DNA of 64,000 nt from Zoogloea sp041917255 (GTDB lineage: Bacteria > Pseudomonadota > Gammaproteobacteria > Burkholderiales > Rhodocyclaceae), in contig JAYRYA010000002.1 of assembly GCA_041917255.1 (NCBI GenBank), positions 1-64,000 of the forward strand, read 5' to 3'. Positions 15,220 through 26,300 of this stretch are shown here, piece after piece (positions within the stretch are counted from its first letter, which is position 1; each line of letters opens with the position of its first letter). Below the pieces are notes generated by a model. The model saw nothing but the letters and a program-made list of their open reading frames with translations, did not search any database and was not told where the DNA came from. The position numbers were made by a program, and so were the translations under genes.

Positions 15220-17310
15220 GTGATGACCCGACCCATGGCCCATTTCCGCCGTCTGCCCGGTTCCGCTGGGCCCCGTCGCGCCCGGCTCGGCGCAGGCACG
15301 CTCCTGCTCCTCGTTCCCGTCGTGGGCTCGCTGGCCGTTCCGCCCGCTGCCGATGTCGGTGTCGTCACCGCCGGCCAGACGCGCGCCAACCAGGGCACGC
15401 CAGCCCGGTCCCTTGCGCATACGGCCACGCCGCCGCGCAAGGCGGATGTCCGCTCGTCCATGCCCAAGGCCCAGACGTCCCTGGCGGGCCTGCGCCTGTC
15501 GATGCAGGGCTTCCGGGTCGAAGGCAACGTGAAGGTGTCGGAGGCGGGCCTCCAGCAGGCCATGGCGCCGTGGCTCGATCGTGAGCTGAGCTTCCCCGAA
15601 TTTGAAAAGGCCGTGCACGCGGTGGCCGACTACCTGCGCAACAACGGCCACCCCCAGGTGCAGGTGCGCATCTCCCGGGCGATGATGAAGGAAGGCCAGA
15701 TGGCCGTCGCCATCGAGGGCCTCACCCCGCGCTCGGCCGACTACGCCGAGGTGCCGGTGGTCGAACCGCGCATCCAGGTCAATCGTTTTGAAGTGACCGG
15801 CGTGAGCCTGCTCACCCCCGATGAGGTGAAGGCCGCCGTCGAGCCCTGGGAAGGCAAGGAGCTCACTGTTGCCGAGATGCAGAAGCCGGCCGAGGCCATC
15901 GCCAGCGCGATCCGCGCCAAAGGCTACCCCCTCGCCCAGGCCTTCCTGCCGCCCCAGCGGGTGGATGGCGGCACCCTCGAGATCAAGGTGCAGGAAGGCG
16001 TGGTGGATGGCAGCGCCGGCATCGGCGGCATCGTCACCAGCGGCGCCGAAAAGCGCATCCGGCCTGATGTGGTGGCTCGCGTGCTGGCCGAAGGTGCCCC
16101 CGCCGGCCAGCCCCTCAATGGCGAGGCGCTGGAGCAGAGCCTGCTGGTGGCCAACGAGCTGCCCGGCGTGAAGAAGATCAAGGCCAACTTGGCCCCCGGC
16201 AGCCAGCCCGGCACCACCCAGATCGAAGCCCAGGTGGAGGAGGGCAAGCTCGTCACCGGCAGCGTGTGGGCCGACAACTACGGCAACCATTTCACCGGCA
16301 CCGGCCGCCTGAGCGTTGCCGCCAACCTCAACAGCCCCACCGGCTACGGCGACCTATGGAGCCTCACCGCCAGCCGCTCGTCGGGCATGACCAGCGGCCG
16401 CGCCGGCGTGGTGGTGCCCGTGGGCAACAAGGGCGGGCGCCTGGGCGCGTCGTACTCTGAAGTGAGCATGGATTTTGCCGGCCAGGTGATCCCGGTCAAT
16501 CTGGACGGCAAGGCGCGGGTCGCGTCGATCTTCGGCAGCTACCCGCTGCATCGCAGCGCCACTTCCAACATCTCGCTATCGGGCAGCTACGACGCCAAGA
16601 GTCTCACCCATAACATCGAGGGCACCACCGACAGCGACCGCAAGATCGACCTGTTCACCCTCGGCCTGCTGGGCGACGGGCTGGACCGCTTCGGCGGCAC
16701 CTACAGCTGGAACCTCTCCGTCGCCACCGGCAACGCCGATCTCGGCGGCAACGCTGCCAACGCCCTGCGCGACAGCATCAGCGCCCGCACCGAAGGCCAC
16801 TTCACCAAGACCAATTACTCCGCGGTGCGCCTTGCGCCCATCGGTGGGCCGGGCAGCCCGTGGAGCTGGTTCGCCAGCCTGAGCGGCCAGTTCGCCGGCA
16901 AGAACCTGGATTCCGCCGAGAAGTTCCAGCTCGGCGGCCCCAACGGCGTGCGGGCCTATCCGGTGGGCGAGGCCTTCGGCGATTCCGGCTATCTGGCGAG
17001 CCTCGAGGTGCGCCGCAGCCTGGGCAGCTCGATCCTCGGCGAATCGAACATCTTCGGCTTCTTCGACCTGGGCGGCATCACCCAGTACCACAACACCTGG
17101 GATGGCTGGAGTGCCGCCAACCGGCCCAACAGCTACACCCTCAGGGGCTACGGCATCGGGGCCAGCCTGGTCAAGACCGACACTGCGTCCCTCAAGGCCG
17201 TGGTGGCCAAGAAGATCGGCACCAACCCGAACCAGACCATCAACAACACCGACAGCGACGGGACCGACAAGTCGGCCCGGATCTGGATCATGGGCACTGT
17301 CAGCTTCTGA
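15220..17310 (+). CDS. TpsB/ShlB-family outer membrane transporter with an extra POTRA-like domain
   Basis: 696 residues beginning two bases after the HlyD stop. An Arg-rich N-terminus with a hydrophobic stretch (about 24-40) acts as signal region. Three POTRA-like repeats precede the barrel: ~92-168 (FRVEGNVKVSEAGL), ~183-260 (FEVTGVSLLTPDEVK, then GYPLAQAFLPPQRVDGG), and ~261-343 (ANELPGVKKIKANLAPG). The last two match the canonical TpsB pair, so the first is additional. The barrel (~345-696) contains the family motif LGGPNGVRAYP and ends in Phe, as expected for an outer-membrane barrel. It should secrete the TpsA protein encoded immediately downstream, and its position in the HlyD/SecA cluster may mean it works with those parts. 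Confidence 0.93.
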   Translation: MMTRPMAHFRRLPGSAGPRRARLGAGTLLLLVPVVGSLAVPPAADVGVVTAGQTRANQGTPARSLAHTATPPRKADVRSSMPKAQTSLAGLRLSMQGFRVEGNVKVSEAGLQQAMAPWLDRELSFPEFEKAVHAVADYLRNNGHPQVQVRISRAMMKEGQMAVAIEGLTPRSADYAEVPVVEPRIQVNRFEVTGVSLLTPDEVKAAVEPWEGKELTVAEMQKPAEAIASAIRAKGYPLAQAFLPPQRVDGGTLEIKVQEGVVDGSAGIGGIVTSGAEKRIRPDVVARVLAEGAPAGQPLNGEALEQSLLVANELPGVKKIKANLAPGSQPGTTQIEAQVEEGKLVTGSVWADNYGNHFTGTGRLSVAANLNSPTGYGDLWSLTASRSSGMTSGRAGVVVPVGNKGGRLGASYSEVSMDFAGQVIPVNLDGKARVASIFGSYPLHRSATSNISLSGSYDAKSLTHNIEGTTDSDRKIDLFTLGLLGDGLDRFGGTYSWNLSVATGNADLGGNAANALRDSISARTEGHFTKTNYSAVRLAPIGGPGSPWSWFASLSGQFAGKNLDSAEKFQLGGPNGVRAYPVGEAFGDSGYLASLEVRRSLGSSILGESNIFGFFDLGGITQYHNTWDGWSAANRPNSYTLRGYGIGASLVKTDTASLKAVVAKKIGTNPNQTINNTDSDGTDKSARIWIMGTVSF

Positions 17311-17336
17311 CCGGCCGGCCAGCCACGGATACCACG

Positions 17337-20300
17337 ATGAACGCCATCAAACCGCCCAAAGTCCGCCTCATCGCCTTCATCCTCGCGGTGACCTTCAACC
17401 CCGAGTCGGTGGTGCTGGCTGCGCCGCCCGCGGCGAACGCGCTGCCCACCGGCGCGCAGATCGCCGCCGGCGCCGGCGCCATCAGCCAGACCGGCAACGT
17501 GATGAACATCCAGCAGAACACCGCGCGGATGATCACCAACTGGCAGACCTTCAACATCGGCCAGAACGCCACGGTCAATTTTGTTCAGCCGAACAGCTCG
17601 GCGGTGGCCCTCAACCGGGTGCTGTCGGCCGATCCGTCGCAGATCCTCGGCCAGCTCAACGCCAACGGCGTGGTGGTGTTGCTCAACCCCAACGGCGTGC
17701 TGTTCGGTTCCAGCGCGCGGGTGGATGTGGGCGGCCTGATCGCCGCGGCCATGCGCATGAGCGACGCGGATTTCCTGGCCGGCAAATACCAGTTCGGCCA
17801 GCCCACGCTGCCCGGCAAGGTGGAGAACCTCGGCACCCTGATCAGCCGTGAAGGCGGTTTCGTCACCCTGATCGGCGGCACGGTGAATAACGCGGGGCAG
17901 ATCGTCACCCCCGGCGGCACCTCGGCACTGGTGGCGGGCGACAAGGTCACCGTCAACCTGGGCCTCACCGGGCTGGTGAGCATCGACGTGGCGGCCGGTT
18001 CCGACGCCGCCCGGGTGGACAACAGCGGCCTCGTGGCGGCGGATGGCGGCAAGGTGCTGCTCACCGCGAAGAGCGCGGCGCCCATGCTCGCCTCGGCGGT
18101 CAATCAGACCGGCACTGTGCGGGCCAACAGCATCGCCAGCCGTAACGGCGAGGTGTGGATCGAAGCCAGCGGCGGCGATGCCCGGCTGGCCGGCACCACC
18201 CAGGCCGCCGGCAGCGGCGCCGGGCAGACCGGCGGGCGCATCGTCACCACCGGCAAGAACGTCACCCTCGCCAGCGGCTCCGTCACCGACGCCAGCGGTG
18301 CGGCGGGCGGCGGGCAGGTGCTGGTGGGCGGCGGCTGGCAGGGCAAGGACGCCACCATCGCCACCGCCGGCAGCGTGACCCAGCAGGCCGGCGCAGCGAT
18401 CAAGGTGGATGCCACCGCCAGCGGCAGCGGCGGCACCGCCGTGCTGTGGTCCGCCGACGCCACCCACATGCACGGCACCATCAGCGCCCGCGGCGCCGGC
18501 AGCGGCACCGGCGGCAAGGTCGAGACCTCGTCGAAGGGCGTGCTGGGCTTGGGCGGCACGGTGGACGTGGCGGCCGACAGCGGCAAGGGCGGCAACTGGC
18601 TGCTCGACCCGGCCACCCTGGATGTGACGACCACCGGCTCGGCCCTGGCGGGCAATACCAACGGCACCAACAACACGGTGTCCAACACCTCGATCCAGAC
18701 CGCGCTCAACGCCGGCGGCACGACGGTTACCCTGCAGGCCGACACCCTCATCACGGTCAATGCCGACATCTCCAAGACCGCCGGCAGCGCCTCGACGCTG
18801 ACCTTCAACTCGGCCAGCGGCAACATCGTCGTCAACAACCAGATCTCGTCGATCACCGGCGCGCTCAACATCAACATGGGCGCCGATGCCAGCCAGAGCG
18901 GCGGCAGCGTCACCCTCAACAACGCGCTGGCCACCAACGGCGGCACGATCAACTTCTACAAGCCCGTCACCCTCGCCAACACCACCCCGATCTCCACCAA
19001 GATCACCGAAGCCAGCGCCGCCAAGTCGGGCGACGTGAACTTCTACCAGGACGTGACCCTCGCCGCCCCCGGCTATGCGGTGACCATCAACGCCCAGGGC
19101 CCCCAGAGCGGCGCCAGCTTCACCGGCCGTGGCGGCAACATCGACGTGAAGGGCAACATCGTCTCCGGCACCTACCTGGTGCAGTACCCACAGGCCCTCA
19201 CGCTGGACACCACCGGCGCCGACGCGGGCACGCCCTCGGCCGGACCGGGCTCGATCACCCTCGGCACCTCGTCGGCCAACTACGTGGGCGGCACCGGCAC
19301 CACCGGCCTCAAGAGCCTGACCCTCACCGGCCCGCTCACCACCACCCTCAACGCCGGCTCGGTCAACATCTTCTCCACCTCGGGCGACGTCATCACCGCC
19401 TCGTCCCTGCTGGGCACGCCGTCGATCACCCTCACCGCCGCCGACACCACCATCAACGTGAGCGGCGGCACCTACGGCAGCAACACCGGCTACACCGATT
19501 ACCTCCAGAGCACCTTCGACATCGTCAAGACGGCCGGTGACAAGACGCTGACCATCAACGCCGACCGCTCCATCAAGCTCGTCCAGCGCACCATCGATGG
19601 CACCACCACCAGCGGCAAGCTCGACGTGGCGCTCAACCCCTTCCAGACCACGGCCTACGGCAACAACGGCGGCGCGGTGATCCTGCAGGGCAGCGATTCG
19701 GTCACCGCCAGCATCAAGAGCAACGGCGGCACCATCGACCTGGGCTCGGCCTCCACCGCCGCGACCGGCTTCGGCGCGGACCTGTCTGGCATCAAGGACG
19801 GCATCTACCTCGAAAACGCGGTGCTCGATTCGCGCATCGCCGGCGACGCCAGCCAGACCGGCGCCAGCATCACCCTCAACGGCAGCGCGCCCACCACCAC
19901 CACCGCCGGCGCCGGCGTGCGCATCAAGGGTGCGCTCACCAACCTGCGCTCGGGCACCGGCGATCTCACCATCACCGGCAGCGTGCCCGGCGGTGCCTCG
20001 TCGGGCCAGAAGGACGGCGTGGTGATCGGCGAGGACGGCAGCTCCCGCGTCACCCTCGCCACCACCACCGGCGCCATCGCCATCACCGGCGACGCCACGG
20101 GCGTCGGCACCACCCCGTCGGTTACCGGCGCCAGCCGCTACGACGGCGTGGTGATCTCGTCCGCGGCGCTCATCCAGAGCGACAGCGGCAACATCACCAT
20201 CGTCGGCAAGGGCAGCGGCGGCGACCAGAGCTACCTGGTCGAAAACCACGGCATCAAGCTCGAGAACGCCAAGACCAGCATCGTCTCCACGTCCGGCAAC

Positions 20301-23300
20301 ATCAGCCTGTACGGCAGCTCGGGCGGCAAGACCAGTGACACCGGCGGTGCCAACAGCTTCGGCATCTACTCGGCCGGCGACAGCATGTACATCGGCTCGG
20401 CGCCCACCACCGCGGTAAGCGGCGGCGTGACGGCCAGCGGCATCGTCACCCTGGCGGCCGACAGCATGCAGTTCATCAACTCGTCCAACCTGCACCTCAA
20501 CGTTGCCTCCAGCGGCGAGCTGCGGGTGCACACCGAAACCGCCAGCCGCAACATCGGCTTCGGCACGCCGGGCGGCGTGGACAAGCTCAACCTCGGCAGC
20601 AACTGGTTCAACGGCGCGTCCACCTCGGTTTTCCAGCCGGGCTTCACCGACATCGTCTTCGGCCACGCGGCCAGCGCCGCCTCGGCCACCGCCGCGCCGG
20701 TGGTGAGTGCCTCCACCGGCACCCTCACGGTGGCCTCGGCCACCACCCTGCGCGACCACACCATCCTCGAGATGGACGGCACCGGCGGCAACGTCAAGGT
20801 GAACGCCGCCCTCACCGTGAAGGGCAACTCAAGCGCGCCCGGCGCCGACAACGCCCGCACGCTCACCGTCCATACCCAGGCAGGTGCGACCGGCGCCGGC
20901 ACCCTCGACGTGACCAGCCTCCAGCTGCTCGGCAGCGGCGACAACGTGCTCACCGGCGCCAACCTGGTGAGCAAGCTCGCCGCCAGCATCGACGGCCACC
21001 TGGCCTTCAACAACGCCCAGGCCCTGGCGGTGGATACCGTCAATGCCCGCGACACCGCCAGCGCCGGCCCCAACGGCTGGCTCGGCGGCACCTCGCCCAG
21101 CACCGTCGGCATCGACACCACCGGCCACGACGCCGCCCTGGCCCTCACCGCCGGCGATCTCGCCATCAACAACTCGATCACCGCCACCGGCGCCACCGTC
21201 AGCCTCACCACGCCCGCCGGCAAGGTGCAGGAAGCCGGCGCCACCGGCGCGGCGACGCCCATCATCACCGCCGACAAGCTCTACGTGGGCGCCCGCGACA
21301 GCTCGCTGCTGAACAACAACAACGTGGTCGCCACGCTGGCCGCCAGCGTCACCGCCGGCAATCTGGAGTTTCGCGACACCCGCGGGCTGGACGTGGGCCG
21401 CGTCACCGTGACCAACCGCGTCGCCCAGTCCGACGGCTCGGTAACGACCACCACCGCCAACCGCGACGGCATCAGCGCCACCCAGGCCAGCACCGGCAAC
21501 GTGGCCCTGCAGCTCACCGCCGGCAGCCTCACCCAGAGCCAGGACATCGCCGCCACCGGCCTGCAGCTCGACATCGCCAGCGGCTCGGCCACCCTGTCGC
21601 GCACCACCAACGACATCGGCACCCTGTCGGCCACCCTCGGCGGCAGCGGCAGCACCCTTGGCGTTGCCGACCGCAACGGGCTTACCGTGGGCACCCGCAG
21701 CAGCACGCTGCTGGGCAGCACCAGCGGCGTGACCACCAACAATGGCGACGTGACCCTCGCCGCCTCGGCCGACGGCACCTCCACCACCGGCAACCTGCAG
21801 CTCGACCAGTTCGTGAATGCCGGCACCGCGGTGGTCGATCTGTCGTCTGGCAAGGGCGCGATCACCGAGAACGCCGCCGTGCCCACTGCCATCGTCACCG
21901 CCAGCGCGCTGCGCGTGACGGCGGTGAACACCTCGCTCCTCAACAACGCCAACCAGGTGGGCACGCTCGCCGGCACCATCAGCGGTGACGCCCAGGGGCT
22001 GGACTTCACCAACGCCCAGGCGCTCACCGTGGGCACGGTGCTCGGCACCAACGGGCTCGCCATCGGCAGCGCGTCCAGCCGCGGCAACCTCACCCTCGAC
22101 ACCAGCAGCGCGGCAACAGGCACTGGCACCATCACGCAGACCCAGGCCATCGCCACCGGCGGCCTGCTGGTACGCAGCACCGGCGACGTGACCCTCACCA
22201 ACCCGGCCAACAACGCCGCCACGCTGGCCGCCAACACCGCCGGCGGCAACCTCAGCTACGTGGATGCCGACAACCTGACCGTGGGCACCCTCGCGCCCAA
22301 CGCCGGCAGCGCTGCCACCGCGGGCATCACCGCCGGTACCACCAGCGGCGGCGCCACCGTGAAGCTCGAATCCGTGGCCGGCGCCCTCAGCCAGGCCGCC
22401 GCCTCGCCCATCACCACCCAGAACCTGTACGTGGGCACGGCCAGCGGCGCGATCCTCGACAACACCACCAACGACGTGGCCACCCTGGCCGCGCGGGTGA
22501 GCGGGGCGGGCGCCTTCGTCTTCGCCGACAGGAACGACCTCACCATCGGCACCGTCGCCGACGTGGCCGGCACCCCGATGGACGGCGTGCGCACCGCCAA
22601 CGGCGCCATCCGCCTGTCGGCTTCCAAGGACGCCCCCAGCACCAGCGGCAACCTGGCCCTCACCGACGACGTGATCGCCGGTGGCAGCACCACCGCAACG
22701 CTCGAGGCCGTCAAGGGCGCCGTCACCGAAACCGCCAACGTGGACATCACCGCCACCCGGCTGCTGGTGAAGGCCCAGGACAGCACCACCCTCGACAACA
22801 CCGGCGCCGGTGGCAAGCACCTCGTCGGCACCCTGGCCGCCAGCCTCACCGGCACCGGCGCCAGCTTCGGCTTCCGCAACGACCAGGCGCTCACCATCGG
22901 CAATGCCACCGCGCAAGACAGCGCCAGCGCCACCAACGGCATCACCACCGCCTCCGGCAACATCCGCGTGGCCACCCTTGGCAGCGGCGCGGGCGACGCG
23001 ATCACCGTCATCAACAACGTCAGCGCCGGCGCCAACGGCAGCATCGACCTGCGCGCCGGTGGCAGCGCGGGCGACATCGCCATCAACGGCGCCATCCTGC
23101 GCTCCACCAACGGCGCGGGCACCGGCAGCGGCAGCGTGCAGCTGGTGGCTGGGCGCAACATCGGCACCAGCACCGCCAACAGCAGCGGCGCCACGGTAAC
23201 GCCCGAGATTCGCACCACTGGCAGCGTGCTCTTGCTGGCGGCCGGCACCATCGGCGCCGACGGCCAGCGCATCGAGATCCAGGAAGCCTCCACCCTCGCC

Positions 23301-26300
23301 AGCCGCGCCGGCGGCGACACCTGGCTGCGCAAGCTCGACAGCACCCACGCCGACCTCAGCCTCGGCAGCGTCGCGGCGATCAACCCGTCCGCGATCTTCG
23401 GCGGTGCGGTGAGCAGCCTGGATGGCATCACCACCACCGCCGGCAACGGCCGCGTGGCGCTGGTGAACGAAACCGGTGCCATCACCGCCACCCGCGACGT
23501 GACCGCCAACGGCAGCGGCAGCATCGACCTGCGCACCAACGGCGTCGGTCAGGCGATCACCCTCGACGGCGCGACGCTCCGCTCCACCAGCGGGCAGATC
23601 CAGCTCGTCGCCGGCGGCAACATCGCCACCACCACCAACGACGGCACCACCACCGAGATCGCCACCAGCGGCAACGCCATGCTGGTGGCCGGCGGCAGCA
23701 TCGGCGCCGCGGGCAAGCGCATCGAGACGGCCGGCATGAACACCCTCGCCGCCCAGTCGGCCGGCGCCCAGTGGCTGCGCCAGACGAGCGGCGACCTGGT
23801 CGTCGGTGCGGTCACCGGCCTCAAGCCCGCCGACACCAGCGGGCCGGATAAATCGGGTCTCGTTACCCAGTCGGGTAACGCGCCCATCGCGCTGGGTGTG
23901 TCCACCGGCACGCTCACCGTGACCAGCAACGTCACGGCCCACGGCAGCGGCAGCGTCGACTTGCGCACCGACACCGCGGGCAAGGCGATCAACCTGGGTG
24001 GCGCCACGGTCGGCTCCACGAGCGGGCAGGTCCAGCTCATCGCGGGCGGCGACATCGCCACCAGCACCGCCGACGGCACCACCGCCGAGATCAGCACCAG
24101 TGGCAACGCGCTGCTGGCGGCCGGCGGCGCCATCGGCAGCGAAGGCCGGCGCATCGAGCTGGCCGGCGTGAGCACCCTCGCGGCCCGCTCGGTGGATGCC
24201 CAGTGGCTCAGCCACAGCGGCGGCAACCTGAGCGTGGGCAGCGTCACCGGCGTCAATGCCGGCCCGGCCCTGAGTGGCCTTGAGACCACCGGCGCCGGCC
24301 GCGACATCACCCTGCGCACCCAGGGCGGCAGCCTCGCCCTCGACCAGGGTGTGCTCACCTCGGGCGCCACCCTTACCCTCGAATCCGCCGGCGGCATCAG
24401 CCAGTCCGCGGCGGCGGCGGCGCGCATCGTCGGCGACAAGGCCCGCATCGTGGCCGGAGGCGGTTCGGCGCGCCTTGACAACAGCGCCAACGAGATCACC
24501 ACCCTGGCCGCCCAGTCCATCGACGGCGATATGAGCTTTGTGAACAGCCAGGCCCTCACCCTCGGGCAGGTGAACACCGGCAGCGTCTCCGGCGCCTCGG
24601 CCGGCGCCACTGCGGCGTCTGCCGGCCGTGGCGTGACGGTGCAGACTCTGGCGGGCGGCATCTCCGTGAACAAGGCCGTCACCGCCGCCGACGTGGCCAC
24701 GCTGGTCTCGGCCGGCGGCATCAGCCAGAGCGCCGCGGCCGACGCCACCGTCACCGCCAACGCCCTGCGCGTGCAGGCGGCGGGCGACACCATCCTCGAC
24801 AACCCGGCCAACAGCGTCGGCACCCTGGCCGCCAGCAGCGGCGGGCGTACCAGCTACGTGAATGCCGGCGCGCTGGATGTGGGCAGCGTCACCACGACAG
24901 TCGGCCCCACGGCCACGCTGGGCACGACCGGCGGCGTGAGTGCCACCGGCGCCGCCACGCTGGTCGCCACCGCCGGTGCGCTCACGCTCAACAACGCGGT
25001 GGTCACCAGCGGCAGCGGCGCCGTCACCACCCTGGTGGCGGGCGGCGACCTGCGTCAGCTCGCTGCCGCCTCCATCACCTCCGACGCCCTGCGCGTTCAG
25101 GCGGGCGGCGCGGCCGCGCTGGAGAGCACCGGCAACGCCGTGGGCACGCTTGCGGCCGACGTGGCCGGCGGCGACCTGACGATGGTCAACAGCCAGGCCC
25201 TTACGGTCGGTTCCGTCACCACCGCGACAGCCGCGGCCGCGGGCACCACGGCCGGCGTGCGCACCTCCGCGGCCGGCCGGAGCATCAGCCTGCAGACCCT
25301 GGCCGGCGACATCGCCGTCACCAAGGCCATCGCCACCGCCGCCGATGCGGGTGGCACCGACACCGTCAGCCTCGCGGCGGCGGGCGGCATCAGCCAGACC
25401 ACCGGCGCAGATGCCACCCTCAGCGCCTCCCAGCTGCGGGTGCAGACGGCGGCAGGCGGCGCAGCGCTCGCCAACACCGGCAACGCCGTCGCAAAGGTGG
25501 CCGCCGACGTGACCGGCGGCGCCTTCAGCCTCGCCAGCAACCGCGCGCTTATTGTCGATGCGGTGACCACCCCGACCAGCCTGCTGGCCGGCAGCACCAC
25601 GGGCATCACCACCCGCGGTCAGTCAATCACGCTGACGACCAGCGGCGGTGCCAGCGACGTTTCCCTCGCCACCGATCTCGCCAGCGGCGGCGCCGACATC
25701 AACGTGAGCGCCGGCGGCGCGCTCGCCCAGGGCGCCGGCAAGCTGACGGCCGGTGCGGGCACCGTCCGCCTCGGCGCCGGCAACGGCGTCCATCAGACCG
25801 GCGCGGGCACCGTGCAGGCCGCCAGCCTGCTGGTGGAGGCGGGTGGCGACAGCATGCTGCTGAATGCCGGCAACACGGTGAACACCGTGGCCGCCAGCAC
25901 CGGCGGGGCCTTCTCGTACCGCAACGCCGGCAACCTGGAGGTCGGCAGTGTCAGCCGCGCGGCCGGCGCGCCGGTGGCCGGCATCGCCGCGGGCGGCAAG
26001 GTCTTCGTGGATGTGCCGGCCGACAACCTGACCCTCACCCAGCAGGTGGCGGGCACCGGCACGGGTGGCGATTCCAACGCGGTCGTCCTCAACGCCGGCA
26101 AGCGCTTCGCCAACCAGGCCACGCCGGGCAGCAGCGCCGTGGTGGCCACCAACGGCCGCTGGCTGATCTACGACGACAACCCCACCTACGCCGACAAGGA
26201 CATGAACGGCCTCGCCCGGGACTTCACCGTGCTCGCCTCGGGCTACGCGGTGTATGGCCCGGACAAGGTCACCCAGTCCGGCAACGGCTACATCACCACC

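Noticed and set aside
16860..17336. An N-terminal extension of the TpsA frame into the tpsB gene
   Set aside because: The extension is Arg/Gln-rich shadow of tpsB; a signal peptide and TPS domain begin at ATG 17337.
17148..24215. Two minus-strand open frames longer than 1100 codons opposite the TpsA gene
   Set aside because: Repetitive Gly/Ala/Asp/Val-rich translations are by-products of the repetitive TpsA gene.
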